DNA of 64,000 nucleotides, taken from NCBI GenBank assembly GCA_904830895.1, contig LR882958.1, positions 5,165,501 through 5,229,500 of the forward strand, in the 5' to 3' direction. The notes under the pieces were generated by a model that did not search any database, was not told the DNA's origin, and saw only the letters and a list, made by a program, of their open reading frames with translations. This document shows, piece by piece, positions 34,432 to 43,121 of the stretch. The stretch's first letter is position 1, and the number at the start of each line of letters is the position of its first letter. A program made the translations under genes and the position numbers. Source of the stretch: Planktothrix rubescens CCAP 1459/22 (GTDB lineage Bacteria; Cyanobacteriota; Cyanobacteriia; Cyanobacteriales; Microcoleaceae).

Positions 34432-36981
34432 CTAGGATTTGATCGAGATAATTCTCTCATCGGGTTTAAGTTTGAAAATGCGATCGCCTGTACTATCTTT
34501 TGTGGATAGATTAATTTGATCCGTGGGAACATGAATAATCCGATTATCACTGGTTAACAGATGGATTTGTTGTCGAGGTTTAGCCGGAGCAATTCCTACT
34601 AATATATCATTAGGAGATTTAAACTGGATCATGGAAATTCCGATCCCCCCTCGGTTACTTCCCCGCACTAATTCCATCGCAATTCGTTTAATATAACCCT
34701 GTTCTGTTACTAATAATAAACTGCCTTTAATTGATAGGGTAACACATCCGATTAAATGTTCTTTTTGTCGTAAGCGAGTGGCTTGGGAACCCTGGGCAAC
34801 TTTACCCATCGGAGGTAGTTGTTCATCATTAAGATCAAATCGTAAGAGTCGCCCCCCGGAAGTAGCCAAGACTACTTTTTCATCGGCATTAGAAAGGGTA
34901 GCAAAAGATAATTCATCGTCATCTTTTAGTTTAACAATGGTACTGCCTCGGTTGGTTAATTCCGCTAATTCTATTAGGGGTAAACGTTTAATTTTCCCCT
35001 GTTGAGTTAGGGTAATTAAATCGGTTTTATCGGGAAAAGCTGATAATAGAAATTGAGCAATCATTAAGTCTTGGGGATTAATTGATGTATCTTTATAGGC
35101 AGAAGGTGATAATAAGGTAATAATTGGTTTTCCCTTAGACCGATTATTACCCACAGGAATATCCGCTACACTTAAAGGATAAGCTTTTCCAGTTTTCAAT
35201 ACCATGACTAGATTTTGACTGGTTTTAGTATTGTGGGTTTGGGTGATAAAATCATCGGTTTCCTCAATATTAATAGCGGTCTTATTTTCAGTTTGATTCC
35301 GTTTGGAATCTGCGGTTTTGGGAGATACTCGCCGAATATAACCGCGATGGGTAATTTCAATTACGGTTTCTTCGTCCACCGGGGGTAAGGGTTGTAATAC
35401 ATCGGGAGGAGATGTCAGTTCTAATATCTTTTCTTTGGATTTTTTAGCGGTTTTATCCTCAGAGGTGATAGTAGTTTGACCTTGGGGATAAATAATTCGA
35501 GTGCGTCGTTCATCGCCATATTTTCGTTTGAGCGATCGCAATTCTTTCTTCAAGGATTTTAACAGTTCAGGACGTTCATCTAGTAACCGTCTTAACTGTT
35601 CAATATTAGTAGTTAATTGGGTAAATTCTTCCTGTAATTTTTGCCGTTCTAACCCGGTTAATCGACGCATAGGCATGGCTAAAATGGCATCGGATTGAAT
35701 ATCACTAAACCCTAATTGATTTTCTAAGGTTATTTTTGCTGTTGAACCATCGGGGGCATTTCTGAGAATTTCAATCAAACTATCTAAATTTTCTAAAGCT
35801 AGTAATAACCCTTCCACTAAATGACAACGCCGTTCGGCGGCTTCTAATTCATGGCGGTATTGACGGGTTAAAGTTTGTTCCCTAAATGATAGAAATTCTT
35901 GGAGAATTTGTTTTAAACTTAATTGTCGGGGTTGTCCATTCACGATCGCCAAAAAAATCGCCCCAAACTTGGTCATTAATTCCGTTTGCTGATAGAGATG
36001 ATGTAACACCACTTCGGGAGAAAATTCCCGTTTTAATTCAATTACAACTCGAATGCCTTCGCGATCACTTTCATCCCTAATATCAGAAATTCCCTCTAAT
36101 TTTCCCGCATTAACTAACCCGGCAATTTTTTCGATCCAAGCTGCTTTATTCACCTGAAATGGCAATTCCGTGACCACAATAGCATTTTTAGTCCGACGTT
36201 TTTGGGCGGTGGGAACTTCTTCCATTTTTGCCACACCCCGCACCACAATACTGCCTTTTCCGTGATGATAAGCTTCAGCAATTCCTTCGGTACTAATAAT
36301 TTCTCCCCCGGTGGGAAAATCCGGCCCAGGAATCAATTCGATTAATTTTTGTTCGGATAATTCAGGTTGATCAATTAAGGCAATTAGTCCATCGACTACT
36401 TCCCCTAAATTATGGGGGGGAATATTCGTCGCCATCCCAACAGCAATTCCCGAAGATCCATTTAACAATAAAAACGGCAGTTGGGCGGGTAAAACCGTGG
36501 GTTCCTGTTGAGAATTATCGAAATTACTAATAAAATTAACTGTAGCTTCCCCGACTTGGGAAAGTAACCCTTCATGGCCCACCGCAGCTAAACGGGTTTC
36601 GGTGTAACGCATCGCCGCTGGGGGGTCATTATCCACAGACCCGAAGTTGCCATGACCTGCTAATAATGGGTAACGACTAGAAAATTCCTGAACCAGTCTC
36701 ACCAAGGCATCATAAACCGATTGATCCCCGTGGGGGTGATATTTCCCTAACACATCCCCAACTACCCGCGCACATTTGCGGTAGGGACGGTCGGGAGTTA
36801 ACCCCAATTCGTGCATCGCGTACAAAATCCGACGATGTACGGGTTTTAACCCATCGCGAACATCGGGTAAAGCTCGGCCAACAATCACACTCATGGCATA
36901 TTCGAGGTACGATTGTTGCATCTCGGTATGAAGCGATGTGGTGATCACTTGCCCAGAAAAGAGGTTTAACTGTTTAGCCAT
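34432..36981 (-). CDS. gyrA: Type IIA topoisomerase subunit A (GyrA/ParC family)
   Basis: 849 residues. The winged-helix DNA-cleavage domain has the catalytic Tyr126 in [10 protein letters not shown] and the preceding [10 protein letters not shown], in which Gln87 occupies the position of E. coli GyrA Ser83. The tower and coiled coil follow, then a six-bladed C-terminal pinwheel (repeats such as [22 protein letters not shown]). The GyrA-box (QRRGGKG) needed for DNA wrapping is not present where expected; the segment reads KRNQTENKT. It is therefore perhaps the second, ParC-like A subunit many cyanobacteria carry. Both forms are commonly labelled gyrA. Confidence 0.92.
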   Translation of the reverse strand: MAKQLNLFSGQVITTSLHTEMQQSYLEYAMSVIVGRALPDVRDGLKPVHRRILYAMHELGLTPDRPYRKCARVVGDVLGKYHPHGDQSVYDALVRLVQEFSSRYPLLAGHGNFGSVDNDPPAAMRYTETRLAAVGHEGLLSQVGEATVNFISNFDNSQQEPTVLPAQLPFLLLNGSSGIAVGMATNIPPHNLGEVVDGLIALIDQPELSEQKLIELIPGPDFPTGGEIISTEGIAEAYHHGKGSIVVRGVAKMEEVPTAQKRRTKNAIVVTELPFQVNKAAWIEKIAGLVNAGKLEGISDIRDESDREGIRVVIELKREFSPEVVLHHLYQQTELMTKFGAIFLAIVNGQPRQLSLKQILQEFLSFREQTLTRQYRHELEAAERRCHLVEGLLLALENLDSLIEILRNAPDGSTAKITLENQLGFSDIQSDAILAMPMRRLTGLERQKLQEEFTQLTTNIEQLRRLLDERPELLKSLKKELRSLKRKYGDERRTRIIYPQGQTTITSEDKTAKKSKEKILELTSPPDVLQPLPPVDEETVIEITHRGYIRRVSPKTADSKRNQTENKTAINIEETDDFITQTHNTKTSQNLVMVLKTGKAYPLSVADIPVGNNRSKGKPIITLLSPSAYKDTSINPQDLMIAQFLLSAFPDKTDLITLTQQGKIKRLPLIELAELTNRGSTIVKLKDDDELSFATLSNADEKVVLATSGGRLLRFDLNDEQLPPMGKVAQGSQATRLRQKEHLIGCVTLSIKGSLLLVTEQGYIKRIAMELVRGSNRGGIGISMIQFKSPNDILVGIAPAKPRQQIHLLTSDNRIIHVPTDQINLSTKDSTGDRIFKLKPDERIISIKS

Positions 36982-37409
36982 GAGTTTAGTTGAGTCTACA
37001 GCGATAGGGTTCTGATCTTAGATTATGGCGTGATCGGTTGTTTCGATCACGGCTATCTAACAAAGCTCAGGGGATCTGGTTACTTTTTTGAGGATAACCA
37101 ATTGCGTTCAATTTGACTAAATTCGGTGGGACTAGACATTTTGCCGTTCTCTAAAACCCTGTGTATTGATTATAAGCTCTAGCTTTCAGGTTTCACATAT
37201 ACAGATTTTTGCCGATGTTTTTGCCGATCAGTTCAAAGGGAGATCAATTTCCGCAGCGTTTCTTAGACAAAGGTTTCTGGCATTTACTATCGGGCTATTA
37301 TTGTCAACCCGTTGAATGGGCGTGGTATGATAACCTTTCGGTACTGGAGAGTGAAAAATAGAGATATTTGGTAAATCTATTTGAATAGTATATCGGGTGG
37401 GAGACTCAG
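36982..37409. other. Intergenic region between gyrA and response regulator
   Basis: 430 bases between divergent genes. I see no gene, RNA or strong palindrome, only presumed promoters. GGTGGGAG lies close to the response regulator's ATG. Confidence 0.5.
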
Positions 37410-37811
37410 ATGAAGACCGTTCTGATTGTAGAAGACGATCAGGTTAATGCTCGTGTTTTTTCAAAAATCTTGACAAAACGGGGTGGATTAGCCGTTAAAC
37501 ACACGGAAAACGTGGAAGAAGTGCTGGAGATTGCTCGCACAGGGGAGGCGGACTTGATTTTGATGGATGTTTCCCTGGCGCGCAGTGTCTATCAGGGAAA
37601 GGCCGTTGATGGAATTAAAATTACCCAACTGCTCAAAGCTGACCCCAAAACCGCGAAACTGCCGATTATTTTGGTAACCGCCCATGCTATGGCCGGAGAT
37701 CGGGAGGATTTTCTGGCTCAAAGTGGAGCCGATGACTATATCTCTAAACCCGTGATTGATCATCAAAAGTTCGTGGATAAGATTAAATCCTTGATCCCTC
37801 CAGAGGAGTGA
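37410..37811 (+). CDS. Single-domain response regulator
   Basis: 133 residues forming only a receiver (REC) domain. The acidic pocket is EDD (8-10), the phospho-acceptor is Asp53 (LILMDVSL), Thr is in VTAH and Lys in SKPV. No output domain is present, so it acts through protein contacts, as CheY- or DivK-like regulators do. A histidine kinase with a CBS-like sensor lies 1 kb away on the other strand and is a possible but unproven partner. Confidence 0.92.
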   Translation: MKTVLIVEDDQVNARVFSKILTKRGGLAVKHTENVEEVLEIARTGEADLILMDVSLARSVYQGKAVDGIKITQLLKADPKTAKLPIILVTAHAMAGDREDFLAQSGADDYISKPVIDHQKFVDKIKSLIPPEE

Positions 37812-37879
37812 GCCGCCTTTTTTAACCATACCTGCGGCTGTGTACTCCTAAGATTTTGGGATGATCGAGATCCTTGAGA

Positions 37880-38758
37880 TTATGGACTAGGGGGCGTTGG
37901 TTGAGTATCTTTAACTTCAACTAGCACCTTTTGGATTTGGGGATTGGCTAGAAGTTTTTGGGTATCCTTGATTAAGCGATCGCCCCAAAGATTTTCTTTA
38001 AGATAATCAGAGTCGGCATAACGGCTATCCAGACGTAAAGCCGTTTCTCCTAAAGATAGGGCTTCTTGGGCTTGCCCTTTAGTGTACAGAGCAACGGCTA
38101 AAGCCAATAGGGGTTCAGCGGCTTTTGGATCGACCTTAATCGCCTGTCTCCATTTGCTGATGGCAATATCAATTTCTCCCTGTTCATACTTGACTAAGCC
38201 CACATTGTTAATGGCTGGCCAAAGACTACTTTCTTGGGCAAAGGCTTTCTCGTATTGTAAAATTGCTTCCTCTAATCGCCCCAACTTATAATAGGCATTG
38301 CCTAAATCAAATAACGCCCCCGGAACATTTGGGTCAAGTTTCAAGGCAGCTTCTAGGGATTGAACGGATTTTTGATAGTCGCCTTTTTTGAAGTAGGCTT
38401 CCCCTAAAATAAACTGCACCCCCGCTTCTTTGGGTGCTAAGTTCCTAGCTTTTTGCAGAAACTCAATCCCTTTATCGAGTTCTTCTAATTGTAGATATAA
38501 ACTGCCCAACAAGGCCCAGGCTTGGTAATTATCAGGAGCTAGTTGAGTGGCGAGTTCTGCCCTGGGTAAAGCTAATTGATATTGTTGAAATCGCGTTAAC
38601 TGAGCCGCTTCTTCGAGCAACCCTAATCCCGTTTGTTGGAGTTGTTCTGAGTCTAGGGTGGGGGTATAGGGAATCAGGGCTTGTCCCATGGCTGATTTAG
38701 CGACATTCCACAAACTGAGAGTAAGAATCACGGACAGAATCAGGGTTCGATTTCGCAC
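37880..38758 (-). CDS. Exported TPR protein
   Basis: 292 residues with an N-terminal signal sequence (about 1-25, ending AMGQA) and six or seven consecutive TPR units from about 40 to 245 (for example GDYQKSVQSLEAALKLDPNV). It is likely periplasmic or lumenal and mediates protein contacts. TPR proteins of this form take part in photosystem assembly or envelope functions in cyanobacteria, but nothing here fixes the partner. The kinase gene lies 71 bases upstream on the same strand, so an operon is possible. Confidence 0.85.
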   Translation of the reverse strand: MRNRTLILSVILTLSLWNVAKSAMGQALIPYTPTLDSEQLQQTGLGLLEEAAQLTRFQQYQLALPRAELATQLAPDNYQAWALLGSLYLQLEELDKGIEFLQKARNLAPKEAGVQFILGEAYFKKGDYQKSVQSLEAALKLDPNVPGALFDLGNAYYKLGRLEEAILQYEKAFAQESSLWPAINNVGLVKYEQGEIDIAISKWRQAIKVDPKAAEPLLALAVALYTKGQAQEALSLGETALRLDSRYADSDYLKENLWGDRLIKDTQKLLANPQIQKVLVEVKDTQPTPPSP

Positions 38759-38829
38759 AGTAAGAGTTAACCTAAATTTTTTAATATTTTGCGAGTTCTA
38801 TTGATCTTACACGAACTTGAGTCAATTGC

Positions 38830-40266
38830 TTAAATAAAGGGTAATAAAATCTCAAATTCCGTACCCATTCCTGGCTGCGATCGCAATTTTAATTGTCCGC
38901 CATGTTTGGCGGTGACAATATGATAACTCAGGGATAAACTGGTTTCTTTTTCAGTCCGTTTGAGATTAGAAAATGAATCTAGGATTTTTTGTTGTTCTTC
39001 GGGAGATAATCCAGGGCCATTATCGGCAATGGAAATTGAAACCCAACGTTTGGGAGTATCGAGGTTCTCAACTGGAGATGAGTCTAAACTGATCATCGCC
39101 GTTGTAATCACAATTTGTGGAGCTTTCCCTAACTCTAAACTTTGGGAAATACTATATTCATCCACCCAATCTTTTCTAACTAATTGATTGAGCAAGGCAT
39201 CAAAACCATGAATTAAAATATTGATAAATACTTGACTCAACTGTCCGACATAACAATTTACTGGAGGTAAACGACCGTAATTTTTAATTACTTTAATTTC
39301 TCGGTTAATTCGACTTTTCATTAATAGTAAAATACTATCCAAATGACTATGTAAATCCGCAGGTTTGGGATGAATTTCATCAATATGACAAAAATTTTGT
39401 AAACTGGTTGCTAATTTACTTAATCGTTCCGTACCACTTTTTATACTTGATAAAATCCGAGGAAAATCTTGGCGGAGAAAGTCAAATTCTATTTCTTCTT
39501 TCAGTTGTTCAATGGCCGGGAATTTCTGGGCATAATGGGATTCATAGGCATCTAAAAGTTCAATTAAACCATCACTATAGGTGATTAAATAGGTTAAATT
39601 TCCCCAAATAAATCCCACCGGATCTAAAATTTCATGGGCAACTCCATCAACTAATCTTCCTAAACTCGCCATTTTTTCACTTTGTAACAGTTGAACTTGA
39701 GTTCTTTCATAGCGAACTTGAGTTTCAATTCCTCGAATTTGCCAATAGGCAAGATTCAATTCATGACTGTTTAAAAGACGATAGGAAACCATCCAGGGAT
39801 AATCCTGAGAAGATAACCAATTTCCCTGTACCACAATCGGATCTATATATCCAGGGGCGGTTCGCTTCAATGACTGTTGATTTGCTGCTAGAATTGTAGT
39901 TTGTGCAGGTAATACTAATACCGGAGTTCTGACATAACTATAAAGCACATCTAGGGATTGATCTAAAAATAATTCTAACCCCTGGGGACGGAGAAAAAAT
40001 TCTAGGAGATCCCGTCGAGAAATCATCCCCAAAAACTCAGAAGTGGAGTTTTCTTTTTGGTCTACAATAATTACTCCGGGGAGTAAGGGATGTCTTTCAA
40101 ACTGTTGTACAAGGGTTCGTACACTCGAACCCAAAATTACTTGAAAATCATACAGGGGTAAATCTTCTAGGGTGGAGTCTAAACTTAAATCTCCTCCGGT
40201 TTGACTTTCCCATAAATAGGGTACAGATATGCTCGTCAAGGTACTTTTAGGTAGAATTAGCAACAC
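38830..40266 (-). CDS. Sensor histidine kinase with CBS-like N-terminus
   Basis: 478 residues, no clear transmembrane segment, so soluble. Residues about 30-140 look like a pair of CBS-type repeats (VRTLVQQFERHP, LLPGVIIVDQ, FLGMISRRDLLEF), followed by a spacer. The dimerisation helix has phospho-acceptor His211 in GVAHEILDP. The ATPase domain has the N-box region QVFINILIHGFDAL and G-box DNGPGLSPEE plus GMGTEFEILL. CBS domains often bind adenine nucleotides, so it may sense energy state (inference). Confidence 0.88.
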   Translation of the reverse strand: MLLILPKSTLTSISVPYLWESQTGGDLSLDSTLEDLPLYDFQVILGSSVRTLVQQFERHPLLPGVIIVDQKENSTSEFLGMISRRDLLEFFLRPQGLELFLDQSLDVLYSYVRTPVLVLPAQTTILAANQQSLKRTAPGYIDPIVVQGNWLSSQDYPWMVSYRLLNSHELNLAYWQIRGIETQVRYERTQVQLLQSEKMASLGRLVDGVAHEILDPVGFIWGNLTYLITYSDGLIELLDAYESHYAQKFPAIEQLKEEIEFDFLRQDFPRILSSIKSGTERLSKLATSLQNFCHIDEIHPKPADLHSHLDSILLLMKSRINREIKVIKNYGRLPPVNCYVGQLSQVFINILIHGFDALLNQLVRKDWVDEYSISQSLELGKAPQIVITTAMISLDSSPVENLDTPKRWVSISIADNGPGLSPEEQQKILDSFSNLKRTEKETSLSLSYHIVTAKHGGQLKLRSQPGMGTEFEILLPFI

Positions 40267-40330
40267 AGTTTCCTGTCCCTCAGACTAGCATTAAGATGTC
40301 AAAAATTAATCAAAAATTTATTAATTTTAA

Positions 40331-40402
40331 TTACCAGTGAGGGTTATCTTGTAATAACGCTTGAGCCGCATCCGCATCTAAAGGACGGGCGAAGAAATAA
40401 CC
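40331..40402 (-). pseudogene. C-terminal remnant of an EAL-domain gene
   Basis: Minus-strand codons read GYFFARPLDADAAQALL and then QDNPHW before TAA. This is the usual end of EAL (cyclic-di-GMP phosphodiesterase) proteins. The frame closes at 40403, exactly where IS200/IS605-type sequence begins, so the gene was cut by the insertion. The rest of the gene is not in this window. Confidence 0.75.
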
Positions 40403-40607
40403 CTAAATAACTTAGGGATGAATAACCTGTACCAAAATCATCAATACTTAGAGGAAGCCTACACTTCAAAAGCTAGTTTCTTAGAGGTTGACTCCCTACC
40501 CAAATACGGTGAAAAACCAACGGGGTGGAAAGCATCTGGAAACAGAATTAGATTAAACCAATTCTGTCCGCAGAATCTCAGCGTCTTCAGACCTGAGAGT
40601 GTCAACT
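40403..40607 (+). mobile_element. IS200/IS605 remnant with tnpB fragment
   Basis: The frame from 40418 includes EEAYTSKASFLEVDSLPKYG and EKPTGWKASG, the segment of TnpB between the RuvC Glu motif and the last Asp. The zinc finger and final RuvC motif are missing. The fragment runs directly into a right end: a hairpin around the CTTCAGACC loop (40577-40598) ending GTGTCAA, like that at 42555-42585. A CCCTAA..TTAGGG palindrome is at 40401-40417. It is a non-functional internal-deletion derivative. Confidence 0.8.
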
Positions 40608-40628
40608 ATATAAATCCTTGATGTGATT

Positions 40629-41396
40629 CTACGCCATCACCATTCCCCCATCCACATTAAACACTTGACCCGTAATATAAGCCGCCGCCGGGTCTGCTGC
40701 TAAAAACCGAATCATGCCCGCCACTTCTTCCGGTTGACCGTAACGACCCAAGGGAATAAATTTGAGAATTTCTTCCGTATTTTTTAACTCTTTGGTCATA
40801 TCCGTTGCAATAAATCCAGGCGCCACCGCATTCACCGTTATCCCGCGACTTGCTAATTCTTTTGCCACGGTTTTTGTAAATCCAATTACCCCCGCTTTTG
40901 CCGCACTATAATTAGCTTGACCAGGGTTGCCCATTTGTCCTGCAACGGAGGTAATATTAATAATTCGTCCTGACTTTTGTTTGAGCATTATTTTACTAGC
41001 CAGACGAGTACAAAGAAACACCCCGGTTAAATTCAAATCAATTACCGCTTGCCAGTCTTCTGGCTTCATTCTTATTAGTAAAGTATCACGAGTAATCCCG
41101 GCATTATTCACTAAAATATCAACTTTATTCCAGGTTTCTGTGACTTTGTTAAACAAGATATCAACTTGATCTGCCTTCGATACATCCGCCTGGAGTGCGA
41201 TCGCTTCACCGCCCGCTTGGGTAATTTCAGCCACCACTGCATCCGCCACCGTTGAAGAACTGGCATAATTAACCACAATCTTTGCGCCTTCGGCAGCTAA
41301 GGCTAAGGCCGCAGCGCGACCAATACCCCGCGACCCGCCCGTAATAATTGCTACTCGTCCATTTAAGTGTTGTAAATTTTCAGGTAAACGTTCCAT
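40629..41396 (-). CDS. fabG: 3-oxoacyl-ACP reductase FabG
   Basis: 255 residues from [12 protein letters not shown] classical short-chain dehydrogenase with the NADPH loop [12 protein letters not shown] motif, catalytic Ser in ITSVAGQMG and YxxxK in YSAAKAG. It reduces 3-oxoacyl-ACP to (R)-3-hydroxyacyl-ACP in fatty acid elongation; the FabG-typical C-terminus ([10 protein letters not shown]) is present. The open frame begins 18 codons earlier, but that part is not conserved in character. It is divergent from trxA across 120 bases and its 3' end abuts the tnpB remnant. Confidence 0.93.
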   Translation of the reverse strand: MERLPENLQHLNGRVAIITGGSRGIGRAAALALAAEGAKIVVNYASSSTVADAVVAEITQAGGEAIALQADVSKADQVDILFNKVTETWNKVDILVNNAGITRDTLLIRMKPEDWQAVIDLNLTGVFLCTRLASKIMLKQKSGRIINITSVAGQMGNPGQANYSAAKAGVIGFTKTVAKELASRGITVNAVAPGFIATDMTKELKNTEEILKFIPLGRYGQPEEVAGMIRFLAADPAAAYITGQVFNVDGGMVMA

Positions 41397-41516
41397 TTTG
41401 TAGTTTCTCCAACTATTATTCCCAAAACTCATCATCTCAGATTTGAGCAAATTCAGAGAAACCGAGTTGCTAAAGAATAGTTATAATTGAAGTACAAAAC
41501 TTTCAGCTTATGAACT

Positions 41517-41834
41517 ATGGCCGTTAAACAAACCTTTAATAACTTTCAAGAACTACTAACCAATTCCGATGTTCCGGTGTTAGTAGATTTTTACGCAACT
41601 TGGTGTGGCCCTTGCCAAATGATGACACCGATTTTAGAAGAAGTTAATCAAGAAATGAATCAACAAATCCAAATTGTGAAAATTGATAGTGATAAATACC
41701 CTGAACTGGCATCTCAATATAATATTATGGCCTTACCGACATTAATTTTATTTAAAAAAGGTCAACCCGTTGGTCGCCATGAAGGAGTATTGCGATCGCC
41801 TGAACTAATTAAATGGGTGTATGGTTTACTCTAA
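41517..41834 (+). CDS. trxA: Thioredoxin
   Basis: 105 residues with the dithiol active site WCGPC (Cys30, Cys33), the cis-Pro loop MALPTLILF and the closing Gly-rich turn. A general protein disulfide reductase linked to ferredoxin- or NADPH-thioredoxin reductase. Several paralogues exist in cyanobacteria; which m/x/y class this is cannot be settled by eye. TATAAT at 41482-41487 is a likely -10, 30 bases before ATG. Confidence 0.93.
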   Translation: MAVKQTFNNFQELLTNSDVPVLVDFYATWCGPCQMMTPILEEVNQEMNQQIQIVKIDSDKYPELASQYNIMALPTLILFKKGQPVGRHEGVLRSPELIKWVYGLL

Positions 41835-41843
41835 TTTGATTAA

Positions 41844-41868
41844 CCACAAAGACACAAAGACACAAAGG
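41844..41868. repeat. ACACAAAG repeat, left of GxxExxY gene
   Basis: AACCACAAAGACACAAAGAC repeats here and again at 42735-42785 (with inverted TGTCTTTGTGTTT copies), bracketing the GxxExxY pseudogene. Confidence 0.7.
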
Positions 41869-41869
41869 T

Positions 41870-42694
41870 TTAGAGGACAATGCGTTTGATTCCATCTTTG
41901 ATTAAAGGAACATTAAAATTAATCAGAAGTGCGAGTCGGTGTTGAGAAAGTTTGAGATAGGTAATTACTTGTGCCGTATGAACGGGTAAAAGAGTTTCGA
42001 CAGCCTTGACTTCGATAATAACAGATTCATTGACCAATAAATCAAGTCGAAAGCCCGCTTCTAACTTAATTTTATCGTAAATTATAGGTAGAACTAGCTG
42101 CCGATCAACCCTGAAACCTCGTTTAGTTAATTCATACTCCAAACAAACCTCATAAGAAAAAGATGGGAGAGTGGAAACTCAGTGTCTTCAGACCACCAGA
42201 GGAAACGCGACACAGGGGAATTTATTCCCATTGAAATATCAAAAAATGTGCTAGAATCAAAAACACATGAGTAAGAACAATAAATATCTGCGTGTTGAAG
42301 TATCCTAGTATCGGAGAAATCCCGGCTCCCCTGAAACAACGGTTAGATTTAATTCTAACGGCAGTATGACAAGCAAGGAGCAAGTAAAGGCAGGATATGG
42401 AGCGTACCGCAATTTGGCTTAGTGATATCTTCTGAAAGTGTTTTGATTCAAAAGTAAAAGTATCGGGAAGATCGGGTTTTTCGTCCGATCAACTCAGTAG
42501 ACGATATGCGGCAATCGTAGCGAGAATTAGATTAAACTAATCCTGTCCGCAGAATCGAGCGTGTCTTCAGACCTGAGAGTGTCAAAAACACTTTCTAATA
42601 AACCTGCACCTAAAGCAGAATGCACAGTAAAAGCAGCATCAACTATCTGCTTTGATACTTGATTCATCTGATCAGAAATTGCCTCTCTCTGCAT
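41870..42694 (-). pseudogene. GxxExxY protein gene split by an IS-derived element
   Basis: The 5' part (42588-42694) encodes MQREAISDQMNQVSKQ through GAGLLESV. The 3' part (41870-42155) encodes YEVCLEYELTKRGF through the end, including the PD-(D/E)xK-like core DLLVN...VIIEVKAVE. Removing 42156-42587 restores a single 130-residue frame across GLLESVY, which is exactly the family motif GxxExxY. The family is a small putative nuclease common in cyanobacteria, role unknown. As it stands neither half is a complete protein. Confidence 0.88.
42156..42587 (+). mobile_element. Non-autonomous IS200/IS605-type element
   Basis: About 430 bases without tnpA or tnpB. The left end GAAAAAGATGGGAGAGTGGA is shared with 56291 onward, and both copies follow TCATAA, so CATAA (or its end) is the likely target. 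The right end carries the CTTCAGACC-loop hairpin ending GTGTCAA as at 40577-40605. The interior has a 41-bp block (42286-42326) also found at 46948-46988. It inserted into a GxxExxY gene without target duplication, as IS200/IS605 transposition predicts. Confidence 0.85.
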
Positions 42695-42734
42695 CTTTTC
42701 TTCTTTGTGTTTTTGTGTCTTTGTGTTTTTATTG

Positions 42735-42785
42735 AACCACAAAGACACAAAGTTTTTCTTAGTGTCTTCGTGTCTTTGTGTTTCT
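42735..42785. repeat. ACACAAAG repeat, right of GxxExxY gene
   Basis: CCACAAAGACACAAAG followed by an inverted TGTCTTTGTGTTTC. Partner of 41844-41868. Confidence 0.7.
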
Positions 42786-42829
42786 AAATAATTCTGTCTT
42801 TGTCCTAACCACCAAGTACGACTGCTATA

Positions 42830-43042
42830 TTAGTCAATCTGAATTGATTGGGGGCCACCAGAATTTCCATTATTATTGTTAGAGTCCGAAGAACTCGATG
42901 CCGTAGTTCCGCCCTGTTTCTCGATCCAAGTTTTAATCGGATCATCGTTGAGGCTTAATTTTAATAAACCTGAGACAAACCCTCCCAAAAAGGCAATGGG
43001 TTCACGGGTTAATTCTTCTAAAATAGGTTTGAGTTCATCCAT
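42830..43042 (-). CDS. Small conserved cyanobacterial protein
   Basis: 70 residues. The N-terminal 45 (MDELKPILEELTREPIAFLG, then a helix FVSGLLKLSLNDDPIKTWIE) are well ordered and amphipathic, with a short hydrophobic stretch AFLGGFVSGLL. The C-terminal 25 are a Ser/Asn/Gly-rich tail. Length and style match a small hypothetical protein seen in many cyanobacteria, but no function is known to me. 79 bases upstream on the same strand is the end of the PBP1A gene, so it may be co-transcribed. Confidence 0.65.
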   Translation of the reverse strand: MDELKPILEELTREPIAFLGGFVSGLLKLSLNDDPIKTWIEKQGGTTASSSSDSNNNNGNSGGPQSIQID

Positions 43043-43121
43043 AATGAATCAAGATTCTCCTTAACTTGGCGATCGCAATAAATCCTCTTGAATTTTAGCG
43101 CGTTTAACAGAATTTGGCTGT

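Noticed and set aside
37488-37829. 113-residue minus-strand frame
   Set aside because: Lies entirely antisense to the response regulator, which has all receiver motifs.
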